From positions 10,429,501 through 10,493,500 of the forward strand of contig JAQISU010000210.1 in assembly GCA_029339505.1 (NCBI GenBank): DNA of 64,000 bases. The letters are read 5' to 3'. The DNA comes from Unio delphinus (lineage: Eukaryota > Mollusca > Bivalvia > Unionida > Unionidae). How positions within the stretch are numbered: position 1 is the first letter of the stretch; every line of letters starts with the position of its first letter. Under the pieces are notes generated by a model, which ran no database searches, was not told the DNA's origin, and worked only from the letters and a program-made list of their open reading frames with translations. The position numbers and the translations under genes were made by a program. Shown here in pieces: positions 42,831-52,264 of the stretch.

Positions 42831-43529
42831 AATATTTACAACATATATATGTTAAAAACCGTTATTCTTTATGGACGTGAACAGTGGTCTAACGGTATCG
42901 TGTTTGGCTTGTAAACCCAGACAATTATTCTTCACATGTTCGCGCCCCATAGCAGACAAATCGTCTGATGGTGAAACGGTGGATGTTTTTTTTTTCTATT
43001 TAATTGAGGGGTGGGAGGGCAACCCCTCAGTGTGCATTCACATAACATGCAAACCCATGCTATCAAATTTACGGTAGCGGTGGGTTGTCGGTTTTCGACA
43101 ACTTACGCAACCATGAATTTGATTTCATGGGTTGCATGTTGAATGTAAACACATAAATGCCCTAAAATAAATAACATCCATGGATGCAATTAGCTCTCCA
43201 TCACATTTGGGTAGCCCCGTATGGTGTTCAAAATGAATTACCGGCCAAAAAAAGGTTCGTGGATGCACATTGGGTAACCCCAGAATGAATTATCGGCTAA
43301 AAGAAACGGTCATAGGGTCATATCTCAAAGAGCAAAAACAAAAAAAAACATTCTGATATAAAACAGAAACAGAAAAATGCTCTAACAAAGGACCCTATGA
43401 AAGACACAAAGGCCTAATAAGGGACCCAATGAATGCAAATAGAACCACAGCGGCCTATATCAAGGGGGTCAAATGACTGATAACCGCTCATCATGGTTGA
43501 TATTTATTTTTGTCTGCATTTATATTTAT
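42831..43529. other. non-coding centre of element C with tRNA-like and hairpin sequences
   Basis: At 42880-42950 AGTGGTCTAACGGTATC, GGCTTGTAAACCC and GTTCGCGCCCC resemble the D, anticodon and T parts of a tRNA, but the arms do not pair well, so I read it as a tRNA-derived remnant. At 43025-43152 a large imperfect inverted repeat forms a hairpin: ACATGCAAACCCATG pairs with CATGGGTTGCATGT, closing on GTTGTCGG-TTTT-CGACAAC. The rest is AT-rich with no ORF. Confidence 0.6.
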
Positions 43530-44385
43530 ATATACAGACTGAATTTTTAAAAAAGATATTTATATATACAGAATTAATTTTAAAAAATATATTTATATAT
43601 ACAGAATTAATTTTAAAAAATATATTTATATATACAGAATTAATTTTAAAAAATATATTTATATATACAGAATTAATTTTAAAAAATATATTTATATATA
43701 CAGAATTATTTTAAAAAATATAGTTATATATACAGAATTAATTTTAAAAAAGATATTTATATATACAGAATTATTTTTAAAAAGATATTTATATATACAG
43801 AATTAATTTTAAAAAATATATTTATATATACAGAATTAATTTTAAAAAATATAGTTATATATACAGAATTATTTTAAAAAATATATTTATCTATACAGAC
43901 TGAATTTTTAAAAAAGATATTTATATATACAGACTGAATTTTAAAAAAGATATTTATATATACAGACTGAATTTTTAAAAAATATATTTATATATACAGA
44001 CTGAATTTTTAAAAAAGATATTTATATATACAGAATTATTTTAAAAAAGATATTTATATATACAGAATTAATTTTAAAAAATATATTTATATATATACCG
44101 AATTAATTTTAAAAAATATAGTTATATATACAGAATTATTTTAAAAAATATATTTATATATACAGACTGAATTTTTAAAAAAGATATTTATATATACAGA
44201 CTGAATTGTAAAAAAGATATTTATATATACAGACTGAATTTTTAAAAAATATATTTATATATACAGACTGAATTTTTAAAAAAGATATTTATATATACAG
44301 AATTAATTTTAAAAAAGATATTTATATATACAGAATTAATTTTAAAAAAGATATTTATATATACAGACTGAATTTTAAAAATATT
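43530..44385. repeat. 33-bp AT-rich tandem array in the centre of element C
   Basis: About 26 copies of a 33-bp unit, ATATTTATATATACAGAATT / AATTTTAAAAA, with ACAGACTGAATTT and GATATTT variants. The 33-bp period leaves one frame open for 73 codons, which is an artefact. It ends 50 bp upstream of the first virion-block gene. Confidence 0.95.
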
Positions 44386-44435
44386 AACGGCTCATTTATT
44401 TTTGAAAAATGAATTAGAAATATGTATTATCATAT

Positions 44436-44792
44436 ATGATTTCTGAAATTATGAATAGCATCATAGTTGAAATTGCAAAATTGAAAAATCAGAATATTAA
44501 ATTGTCAGATGGGTTAAATCCTGATCAAATCAAGTCGGATTTTCAGGATATAGAATACGGAGTTAGCACTAACAAGTATATGTTACCAAAGAAATATGCA
44601 CTCATCAAAAAAATTCAAAATTCTATTCGAGACTCTCTTGCATTTTCCAGTGAAGTAGGTGTGTTTGTTCCGTTATATACTATCGTGGAAGGAATACGAA
44701 AAGAATTGGGTAACGAATATGAATTGAAAAAGGAAGTTAATTCTAAAATTAGAAACTTACGAGCGTTAATTCAAGAAAATGAACTATTTTGA
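44436..44792 (+). CDS. small helical protein, conserved in B and C (element C)
   Basis: The 118-residue protein starts MISEIMNSIIVEIAKLKNQ. It matches the 118-residue minus-strand protein of element B in length and in blocks DIEYGVSTNKYMLPKKYALIK and LRALIQEN. An internal start (MNSIIVEIAKL, 44451) also fits. It is predicted all-helical with a Lys/Glu-rich coiled coil and no known motif. It opens the virion-gene block beside the repeat centre. Confidence 0.72.
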   Translation: MISEIMNSIIVEIAKLKNQNIKLSDGLNPDQIKSDFQDIEYGVSTNKYMLPKKYALIKKIQNSIRDSLAFSSEVGVFVPLYTIVEGIRKELGNEYELKKEVNSKIRNLRALIQENELF

Positions 44793-45306
44793 TTGACCGG
44801 CCCTCAAAAGATTTTGTCAGACAGTAAAATCTCCTTGAGATTTTCATTTTTTTGTCATTTTTTGATTGAATCAGTGAAAATATTTCACACTGCGAAAATA
44901 AAATAGAATCCTAACAGCTTTGAAAGTTCTTTTAAGAACTTTTCTCTATGGAAAATCCAATGCAAAATCGACTACTTGACCCTACGAGGTTTTTTGATGA
45001 AAATCGATGAAAAATGACCAAACATCACTGAAAACAGGCAAAAATTGATGAAAAATGGCTAAAAATCATCAAAAATGAGTTTTAACAGCTTTTCCTTATG
45101 GAAAATCCCATGTAAAATCGACTACTTGACTGTAAAATCTCTTTGAGATTTTCAACTGAAAACCACCAAAATGGCACCAAAACAGGCAAAATCAATGGAT
45201 AAAAAATAAAAATATTTCACAGCAATAAAAAATTGGACCGTTAAGGATGGAATCATCGATGGGAAAAATTGTTTTACAATTGAAAAATGGTTTCTGATTT
45301 CAAATA
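44793..45306. other. non-coding gap with internal repeats (element C)
   Basis: CTATGGAAAATCC-ATG-AAAATCGACTACTTGAC occurs at about 44946 and 45095. TAAAATCTC-TTGAGATTTT occurs at 44827 and 45131 and is itself a small palindrome. There is no ORF; element B has a 92-aa gene in this interval. Confidence 0.7.
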
Positions 45307-46341
45307 ATGGTCAATGAAGCATTAACAACCCGATTGGCTCGTGAACGACTGGATGCAATTAAGAAATTTATACCAATTCGCGACTCTGTAAGAAATAAAC
45401 TGCAACAACGACAGAGTTTACAAACTGATTTTGCTCTGGGGTCTGAAGAGTTGTTTAAACCAGTAACCACAGCAACGAAAGGGGTAGAGCGTGCTTTACT
45501 GGGAGATGGTCCCGAGACGGGAAAATCTGTTATTGGTGAACTTGAAAAACTAGCAGCGAAAACTGAACAAACTGAAAAAACTGATCCGAAAAAAACGACT
45601 GTTTCTCTGTTGAATAAATTTACTGATCATGCTAAAATATTAATAAAAAAACCTATTTTATTGAAATCAAAGGATTATCAAGCCTTTGGTAATTTTGCTG
45701 CTCAAAGCTATAATTCAAAAAAAGATTTTTTAAAGGACGAGTATAAAAATGATAGAATATCAAGTAATGATTGGTTCGATTATTTGTATAAACTAAATAA
45801 AGGGATTGGTCGTTTGAATAAGGATGAGATAGGATACAAGGAATTTAAAAAGGGAATTAGTAATTATAAAAGAGAACAAATAGAAGAGCGACAACGAGAA
45901 ATAGAAGAACGGCAAGAACTAAAACGTCAAACACCAACACGTAGACAAACAAGAAGACAAAAAAAACAACAACTACCACCTGATGATGATGATGATTTAG
46001 AAGAACGACGTCAAACACCAACACGGAGACAAAAAAAACAAGAAGACCCTAATGATGATTGTTTACAAGAAACGAATTTAGAAAAACTAGATGAAGCAGC
46101 TGGTTATAGCGGAAGTGGACTGCAAAATCCAAGAATTGGAAACACTTGTCCTGATAGTGTTATCAATGATATATCACGATTAGATGTTCTTGTAGGAGGA
46201 TTCCGAGCTGGAAATAACTCTCCAGAAATAATTAATGAAGCAGCTGATATCTGTAGACGGTTATTTGACGGCGGTATCATGGATATCAAAACATATCGAG
46301 ATTTCATTGACGAGTTAGCAAATGGGTATCATAGTGATTAA
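45307..46341 (+). CDS. coiled-coil virion-block protein (element C)
   Basis: The 344-residue protein starts MVNEALTTRLARERLDAIKKF. Helical N-terminal half; a Gln/Arg/Glu-rich charged linker with RQTPTRRQ repeats and an Asp stretch (about residues 195-260); then a conserved C-terminal domain: YSGSGL, CPDSVINDISRLDVLVGGFRA, NNSPEIINEAADICRRLFDGG, FIDELANGYHSD. It is common to Polintons of this type and unlike any enzyme I know. A structural or scaffold role is inferred from its place before the pVI-like and capsid genes. Confidence 0.75.
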   Translation: MVNEALTTRLARERLDAIKKFIPIRDSVRNKLQQRQSLQTDFALGSEELFKPVTTATKGVERALLGDGPETGKSVIGELEKLAAKTEQTEKTDPKKTTVSLLNKFTDHAKILIKKPILLKSKDYQAFGNFAAQSYNSKKDFLKDEYKNDRISSNDWFDYLYKLNKGIGRLNKDEIGYKEFKKGISNYKREQIEERQREIEERQELKRQTPTRRQTRRQKKQQLPPDDDDDLEERRQTPTRRQKKQEDPNDDCLQETNLEKLDEAAGYSGSGLQNPRIGNTCPDSVINDISRLDVLVGGFRAGNNSPEIINEAADICRRLFDGGIMDIKTYRDFIDELANGYHSD

Positions 46342-46374
46342 ATAACAATTGAAAACACTATTGTTTTTATAATA

Positions 46375-46806
46375 ATGATCATCCATTACAATCATGATAA
46401 ACCAACCCTCGTCTATGTAGTTAATTCACGGTTTCCAGTTTATAAAGCATACTATGGAGATGGCCTTGGCAATACCATTTTAGGATTCTTTTCAAGAATG
46501 GCCCCAAAAGTGATGCCGTTAGCTAAACAATTATCAATGAAAGCCATTGATGTTATTCGTGATAAGGGTATTAGTACTGTTGGAGATCTTGCCGGGAAAG
46601 CGTTTTCAACTGCGAAGGATAAAATAACATCATTAGTGAGGCGAAAAAAGAAACCGTTACCGTCTACAGAAGAAATGCCTGCAAGTGTTAGTAAAATAAT
46701 AAATAACGCAGTAGATGAAAAACTAGCGTCGATGGTAAATCAAGGGGACCAAAGCAATATTGCAAATATGATAGCGGGAAGTGGCTTTAAAAAACTACGA
46801 CGATGA
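46375..46806 (+). CDS. Gly-Leu-Gly pVI-like minor virion protein (element C)
   Basis: The 143-residue protein starts MIIHYNHDKPTLVYVVNS. Then come YYGDGLGNTILGFFSRMAPK, an amphipathic helix (LAKQLSMKAIDVIRDKG), VGDLAGKAFSTAKDKI, a basic RRKKKP run, and the C-terminal NMIAGSGFKKLRR. The GxGLG plus amphipathic-helix layout matches the Polinton protein usually compared with adenovirus pVI. Internal virion location and membrane disruption are inferred. It lies 33 bp after the coiled-coil gene and 54 bp before the major capsid gene. Confidence 0.75.
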   Translation: MIIHYNHDKPTLVYVVNSRFPVYKAYYGDGLGNTILGFFSRMAPKVMPLAKQLSMKAIDVIRDKGISTVGDLAGKAFSTAKDKITSLVRRKKKPLPSTEEMPASVSKIINNAVDEKLASMVNQGDQSNIANMIAGSGFKKLRR

Positions 46807-46860
46807 GAATGGAAAAATCGTTTACGATTTCACTATTTAGACTCTGATAAATAGAATAAA

Positions 46861-48279
46861 ATGTTCAAAAGGTCACCTGATCCAGCATTTGATATAGACG
46901 CCCCAGTCCCCAAGAATGATTCTGTACGCGATTATCAATATTACGCCTATCATGCAATAGACGCAAATAGTCGAGCAAGAATTGATCTTCAAGTCCATGA
47001 TACCAGTAAATACTTTTTGCCCTGTGAAGCATTTATTGAAGTAGAAGGAGAAATTGTAACAGCTGCTGATACTACTGCTGTACCAGCACCGTATCCAGCT
47101 GGTACTCAAGTCGGTTTTGTCAATAATGGTATTATGGCGCTATTTGAGAGTGCTAGATATCTCATTGATGGAAAAGAAATTGAGTCCATAGATCGTGATG
47201 TTGATGTGGCTACAACAATAATTGGGTTAGCGAGATATTCCGATGATTATACAAGATCAGCAGGACCTTCTATGATGTTTGCAAAAGATGCTAAGAATAC
47301 CGCTGGAGGAAAACAATTTATTATAAGACAACCAAGGGATCGTGCTGCTAACCCTGCTAATGTTGCTGGTATCGAGAATATGATTATAAACAACGATCCT
47401 GATTTCAATCTAGGAGCCGCAACACGAAACTCAATGTTGCAAGGAGAGCGTAAATCATTTTCATGCGCGATTCCACTGCATCACATATTTGGATTCTGTA
47501 GAAACGTCAGAAAAGTTATCTACGGGGCGAAGCATACAGTATCGCTTGTACGAAAAAGTGATGATAATGATGCAATTTGGAGGATTCCAGCAAATGCTGC
47601 AGCCGCCAATGCTGATGCCGGTAGAGTCGATTTAACAAAAATATCATTGTGGATGCCAGTGTTGACTCCAGCAATCACCGCAGAAGGACGATTACTATCA
47701 TTTATGGATCAAGGAGGAAAGTCGTTGTTGAGTTGGCTAACCGTGAGTACAGATGTGAAGCAATCAAATATCAACGGGTTATTCACTTGGAACCTAGCAT
47801 CAAATCAAGGCGTTTCTGCGCCACGTCATATATTTATTGCGTTACAGGATACCACACGAGTTAATAATCAAGAACGAAGCCATATGATATTTGATCAATT
47901 AGGTGTGAAAGACGTCTCACTGAGAATAAACGGCCAGCAGGAACCATCCGAGGATATACAACTTAATTACACAGAAAATCATATTGCACGAGTTTATCAT
48001 CGTCTGTTGTCATTTATGGCACGCGATCAAAATGTGGATACTGGTTTGCAAATATCACAATGGGATTTCAAAAGCCTCTATCCGATTTATTACTTCTCAC
48101 TGGAACATCTCGATTTGACAAGACAGTCAGTTGTTGATATACACTTTAGAGCTAATGTGACTCGTGGTGTTATTGCTGATTATAGAGTGGTTGCTGTCAT
48201 TCTCAGTGGTAAATCAATGCTACTCGAAGGTGTTGGTGGAAGAATGAGAGTGGTAGATGCCCCAGTAGAAAATCTTTGA
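46861..48279 (+). CDS. double-jelly-roll major capsid protein (hexon-like) (element C)
   Basis: The 472-residue frame is intact from MFKRSPDPAFDIDAP. Conserved blocks in order: YFLPCEAFIEVEGE (residue ~50), GFVNNGIMALFESARYLIDG (~83), PSMMFAKD (~137), AIPLHHIFGFCRNVRKVIYGAKH (~203), SLWMPVLTPAI (~261), GVSAPRHIFIALQD (~315), VKDVSLRINGQQEP (~350), ARVYHRLLSFM (~375) and LYPIYYFSLEHLDL (~405). The His-x-Phe-Gly-Phe block and the late YPIYYFDL-type strand are typical of Polinton major capsid proteins. Trimers form the icosahedral shell (family knowledge). Confidence 0.92.
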   Translation: MFKRSPDPAFDIDAPVPKNDSVRDYQYYAYHAIDANSRARIDLQVHDTSKYFLPCEAFIEVEGEIVTAADTTAVPAPYPAGTQVGFVNNGIMALFESARYLIDGKEIESIDRDVDVATTIIGLARYSDDYTRSAGPSMMFAKDAKNTAGGKQFIIRQPRDRAANPANVAGIENMIINNDPDFNLGAATRNSMLQGERKSFSCAIPLHHIFGFCRNVRKVIYGAKHTVSLVRKSDDNDAIWRIPANAAAANADAGRVDLTKISLWMPVLTPAITAEGRLLSFMDQGGKSLLSWLTVSTDVKQSNINGLFTWNLASNQGVSAPRHIFIALQDTTRVNNQERSHMIFDQLGVKDVSLRINGQQEPSEDIQLNYTENHIARVYHRLLSFMARDQNVDTGLQISQWDFKSLYPIYYFSLEHLDLTRQSVVDIHFRANVTRGVIADYRVVAVILSGKSMLLEGVGGRMRVVDAPVENL

Positions 48280-48328
48280 ACGATTTTTCTCGATTTTTCA
48301 TTGAATTAGAATCAATCAATTATATATA

Positions 48329-48868
48329 ATGTCATATAGTGTTATTAGTGTTACGTTAACTCCTGGTCAAATCAAAAAATTGCAATCAGAATCGGCTAAA
48401 AAATGTGGAACCACAATCACGTTGAAACCTAATCAAATGACTGGTGGTGCAAATAAATTATCGCTGACAACTCGTCAGGTGAAACATTTCAATGATGCTT
48501 TCAAGGATAAAAAAGGGGTTCAGATTACTCTTTCTGCGGCTGCTATCAAAAATATGATTAAAACAGGCGGTATATTTCCATTGTTAGCTGCAATACCAGC
48601 ATTGATTGCAGCAGCAGCCCCAGCGGTGGCTAAAGCAGCGGCGTTAGGAGCCGTTGGTACTGCAGCAGGAATGGCGTTGAAAAAGGCAGCTGGACAAGGA
48701 TATAAAAAAAAGAGACGATCCGTTCACGGATTGGGTCTAAGACTACCAGGAACCCCATATTCATGGTACAGCGGAAAAGGTCTAAGACTACCAGGAACCC
48801 CGTATTCATGGTACAGCGGGAGATCCGTTCACGGATCAGGCCTGAGACTACCAGGAACGGTTTATTAA
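48329..48868 (+). CDS. pX-like hydrophobic basic protein (element C)
   Basis: The 179-residue protein starts MSYSVISVTLTPGQIKKL. Residues 1-80 form the LTPGQ ... TITLKPNQMTGG ... LSLTTRQVKHF ... GVQITLSAAAI module. Then a GGIFPLLAAIPALIAAAAP core (about residues 82-102), an Ala/Gly helix and a basic GYKKKRR tail (~130). The end carries three LRLPGT units, two of them extended as LRLPGTPYSWYSG. The last ~105 bp overlap an upstream extension of the protease frame. The layout recalls adenovirus core protein X; the DNA-condensing or membrane role is inferred. Confidence 0.75.
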   Translation: MSYSVISVTLTPGQIKKLQSESAKKCGTTITLKPNQMTGGANKLSLTTRQVKHFNDAFKDKKGVQITLSAAAIKNMIKTGGIFPLLAAIPALIAAAAPAVAKAAALGAVGTAAGMALKKAAGQGYKKKRRSVHGLGLRLPGTPYSWYSGKGLRLPGTPYSWYSGRSVHGSGLRLPGTVY

Positions 48869-48906
48869 TTGAGGAACCTATGGTTCCCAAATCTTCGATG
48901 GTTCCC

Positions 48907-49344
48907 ATGTCCAATTTTCATTTAATGGATGCTGCTAAAAAACTAGTGATTAAAAATTTCAGAGGTGTTTTTATGAAAGATCAATTACCACATCAACCAA
49001 ACAAAACTGAAACAGGTATTATTAATCTCGATAACAGCACCGGACCTGGAACTCACTGGGTTGCATACGCTATTGATCCACGTGGGATTGTCTATTTTGA
49101 TTCATATGGATTAGCCCCACCAAAAGAGTTTATGCGTTACATAAAACAATTTCCAATGAAGACTTGGTATTCTACGCTACCAACACAACAAATCAATGAC
49201 CCACCAATATGCGGCAGTGAAGTATTAAATGTCCTTGACGCTATTTCTAACTCCTTGGGTAACCAAAGGGGAAAACCACCTCATATTGTCGTAAATGACT
49301 ACACCAGCAATCGCTTTTTAGAGAGAGAAAGAGTTTTACAATAA
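48907..49344 (+). CDS. adenain-like cysteine protease (element C)
   Basis: The 145-residue frame is intact from MSNFHLMDAAKKLVIKNFRG. The frame is open upstream to 48763, but that part is the pX-like repeat read in another frame. Active-site order: GTHWVAYAIDP (His), IVYFDSYGLAPP (Asp), STLPTQQIN (Gln), PPICGSEVLN (Cys). A loop with SLGNQRGKPPH is a few residues longer than in B. It cleaves virion precursors (family knowledge). The stop is 1 bp before the fibre-like start. Confidence 0.92.
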   Translation: MSNFHLMDAAKKLVIKNFRGVFMKDQLPHQPNKTETGIINLDNSTGPGTHWVAYAIDPRGIVYFDSYGLAPPKEFMRYIKQFPMKTWYSTLPTQQINDPPICGSEVLNVLDAISNSLGNQRGKPPHIVVNDYTSNRFLERERVLQ

Positions 49345-49345
49345 C

Positions 49346-50390
49346 ATGATTGATATTTGGGGGAGATCTTTGAAACCCAAACCCGATGGCACTGCAACCC
49401 CTGATTCTATCAAGGATATAACAAAAAAAAATTCAAGATGAAATAGCTGAGACGTTGAATTTAGAAAGTGTTGAACCCAATGAAATAGTTGTATTTCAAG
49501 ATCGCCAGGGTAAATTGAAATCTAGTAATATTTCTCTGGATGATATTTTAGTTAAACAACAAAACGCAATCGAGAACACCGTTGCGTTATTTTCCGATCA
49601 GGGTAAATTGAAAACCAGTAATATTTCTCTGGATGATATTTTAGTTAAACAACAAAACGCAATCGAGAACACCGTTGCGTTATTTTCCGATCAGGGTAAA
49701 TTGAAAACCAGTAATATTTCTCTGGATGATATTTTAGTTAAACAACAAAACGCAATCGAGAACACCGTTGCGTTATTTTCCGATCAGGGTAAACTCAAAC
49801 CGGGTGTACTCGTTTCGACGATTACAGATCGATTAAAAATTCTCAACGATGAGTTAAACAATTCTGTGGTTGTACTAACAACACTTGAATCTAGAATTGA
49901 AGAACACATAAAACAGTTTACCGCATTTCGTAGAAATATCATTGATAAATTTATTGGAACTACATTCGATAAAATTGAACTAAAACTCCCTGATATTAAA
50001 AAATCCATCGATGAGACGAAAACTTTCATCGAAGCCGTCAAAGGTGATTTTTCGAGGATGATAACAGTCATTGAAAAAACAAAAATTCCTCATGAGAAAA
50101 CTAACAACATAGTATACACAATCCAACACGGATCATTTGAGTGGTCACCTACAAACAACAAATTAGATATCACTGCAACCGTTAAGGGTATTTATCGATT
50201 AACACTAGTAACACCATTGTCTCAATTTAATATTTCATCGTCCAGTTCATCTGGGGTCAATAATACGATTTCAGCGATCATCGACAAGGGTACAAATGAA
50301 AAGTTCACTATAACATCTACTGATGAAACTTTGGCTAGGGTTTCAACAACATGGTATGTGGAATTCGTAGCGGATTTAAGTAAATCGTAA
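49346..50390 (+). pseudogene. fibre-like repeat protein with N-terminal frameshift (element C)
   Basis: The expected start MIDIWGRSLKPK lies at 49346, but an A9 run at 49423-49431 shifts the frame, so the long ORF (311 residues) starts internally at 49455 (MNLESVEPNEIVVFQ). Three exact-length 93-bp units encode GKLKTSNISLDDILVKQ plus NAIENTVALFSDQ. A helical middle and a beta-rich C-terminus (NIVYTIQHGSFEW, STTWYVEFVADLSKS) follow. B and A carry one 93-bp unit and a different FFG-x-P repeat. A fibre or spike role is a guess from layout and position. Confidence 0.65.
49508..49790 (+). repeat. in-frame 93-bp coding repeat, three copies
   Basis: Units start at 49508, 49601 and 49694 and encode 31 residues each (SNISLDDILVKQQNAIENT core). 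The second and third copies are virtually identical and the first differs by a Ser/Thr codon. One unit exists in elements A and B. Confidence 0.96.
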
Positions 50391-50420
50391 TTGAAAACGC
50401 TAGCGTTGTTAAAATAAAAA

Positions 50421-51067
50421 ATGATTTCATCATCGCAATATCGCTATGATCAGGTCAGAGAATATCAAACTAGACTCAAAACCCTGTCGGAGGAGTATGC
50501 AATGAAAATTAAAAAATATCGCAGGAGAATTACCGCAATTGATGTTACTGTGTATTCAGTGAGTGGTGTAATCACCGGAGCCGGTATTATACTGTCTTCA
50601 GTGACAATGATGGCTCCGATAGCTGTTCCAATTTGCATTTCTGCGGCAACAACAATCGCTGGAATTATTTCAATAATCACAAAAAAAAATATCCTCATGC
50701 AGCCAACGGAAACTACAAGACTACATAATTCAATTTCATGTTGTGTCCACTGCATACTCGCAATTATCCTCATTGATATCGTCATCGCTCGATGATAAAA
50801 TTATATCAGAGAGTGAGTTTCCAGCGATGGTAGATATATGATTCTGCGATGTCAAAATTAGAAATACAAAAACATGAGTATAATAACAATGACAACACAG
50901 ATGGAATTACTTCAACAAATAGTGGAGAACACAAACCCAGTACAAACAAGCATGATCTCAATAACCTCAACGAATCCAGAATTCAGTGTGAATTTCCCCT
51001 CTCCGGTCCCAGTGAAGGAGATAGCGCTAGCAAAATTACGAGTATACCACAGTTGGCCAAATATTAG
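50421..51067 (+). pseudogene. hydrophobic two-helix protein, frameshifted (element C)
   Basis: Start MISSSQYRYDQVREYQTRL. It has the basic KIKKYRRRI motif, then two hydrophobic segments (VTVYSVSGVITGAGIILSS and APIAVPICISAATTIAGI). An A9 run at 50681-50689 breaks the frame; element A has A7 at the same place and stays in frame. The C-terminal part resumes at about 50849 (MSKLEIQKHEYNN) and stays open to 51067, overlapping the penton-like gene by 194 bp. The function is unknown. Confidence 0.6.
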
Positions 51068-52244
51068 GTCAAAATCATTTGGTGGTCAACAACCGAATAA
51101 TTCCCTGGTATTTGCAAATAAGAATAAACCCGACGGTACCCCAGACTGGAATGTTGTTTCCATACCAACCGGATCATATCAAATTGAACAAATCAATGAT
51201 GAATTCGCGCGTAGAATAAAATCGATTACTGGAGTAGAGTCAAAAATAGCTATAACAGTTCATGTGCCGACACTATCATCTGCCATTGAAATAAGCACAG
51301 AAGGATACGTCGTAGATATCTATCAGAGTTCTATTAGAACCGTACTAGGATGGCCTGAATTACCACCCGGGGGAAAAACCGTTGATTTACCAGAACCAAA
51401 AAAAAACGATTATATCACAGACAGGATAAAATCTGATAATCCAATAAAAAGCTATAGATATTATGATAAGTCGTATTTTTTCATTAGAGTAGAATATGAT
51501 GAAAAAATACGACTTATTCATCATCTTGCTAACCGGGATAAAATCACTGAAAATTTCACAGCTTTCAATAACGATATTTCGTTGTTTATATCCCTTAGAT
51601 CCGGCACTCTCACTCGAGATGAATTTATCAGTGTCGTAGAAACATGTAACAAAATCATCAATGACATGGAAACATTTCATTCACAAATTATTCAAGATGT
51701 ATTAGGTGACAGTAGTCCTAAAACAAGAGATTTATTTGCAATAGACTATAAGATCCGCATAGGAGATATTCCAACATTCAAACTACCAGGATATAATCTC
51801 TTAGAACTACAAAAGTCTCTCGATGATGCCATCGATGAAGGTTTCAAAAAAATCCATGATACGTGGAAAAAAACACCATCACAACCACAAACAACTATCC
51901 TGACACACAATAATGACCCAGATGGTGGTGGCAGGCATATTGCTCCGTTCAATGTGAATATTTCAACGTTGATTGCGCTCAATTTAGTATGTGATGTGAT
52001 CGAAGGAAGCTATCAAATAAATTTAGAACGATCAAATCAAGCTCAGCAGGGATATATTTTGTATTCATTTGCACCAACAGCTCCTCCAGGGTTTTTAATA
52101 ATTGAGTCCCCGGTGAATCCAGTCTATATGCGATGTCATAATAATTCATTAACCAGAATTAATTTCAAACTCACTGACCAGTCTAATAATCTGATTGATT
52201 TACAAGAGGAGGTTTTACAAATTAGTCTGTTTGTGAAATCCTAA
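50874..52244 (+). CDS. penton-like minor capsid protein (element C)
   Basis: The 456-residue frame is intact (a second ATG at 50889 gives MTTQMELLQQ). Conserved blocks: SMISITSTNPEFSVNFPSP, LAKLRVYHSWPNIRS, GSYQIEQIND, IRTVLGWPELPPGG, then a helical insert (about residues 195-330), NNDPDGGGRHIAPFNVN, FAPTAPPGFLIIE, YMRCHNNSL and DLQEEVLQISLFVKS. The final strand is like the end of Polinton penton (single jelly-roll) proteins. It is the last gene before the right terminal repeat (20 bp away). The identification is structural inference, not a confirmed match. Confidence 0.72.
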   Translation: MSIITMTTQMELLQQIVENTNPVQTSMISITSTNPEFSVNFPSPVPVKEIALAKLRVYHSWPNIRSKSFGGQQPNNSLVFANKNKPDGTPDWNVVSIPTGSYQIEQINDEFARRIKSITGVESKIAITVHVPTLSSAIEISTEGYVVDIYQSSIRTVLGWPELPPGGKTVDLPEPKKNDYITDRIKSDNPIKSYRYYDKSYFFIRVEYDEKIRLIHHLANRDKITENFTAFNNDISLFISLRSGTLTRDEFISVVETCNKIINDMETFHSQIIQDVLGDSSPKTRDLFAIDYKIRIGDIPTFKLPGYNLLELQKSLDDAIDEGFKKIHDTWKKTPSQPQTTILTHNNDPDGGGRHIAPFNVNISTLIALNLVCDVIEGSYQINLERSNQAQQGYILYSFAPTAPPGFLIIESPVNPVYMRCHNNSLTRINFKLTDQSNNLIDLQEEVLQISLFVKS

Positions 52245-52264
52245 GGGGATTTTCGTCGTAGTAA

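Noticed and set aside
42880..42950. tRNA-Thr-like gene in element C
   Set aside because: Resembles tRNA arms, but the T stem and acceptor stem are broken; noted only as a tRNA-derived remnant.
43493..43714. 73-aa ORF with YTELILKNIFI repeats
   Set aside because: Translation of the 33-bp AT-rich array.
48763..48906. N-terminal extension of the protease in element C
   Set aside because: It is the pX-like LRLPGTPYSWYSG repeat read in another frame; B and A share only the part from MSNF onward.
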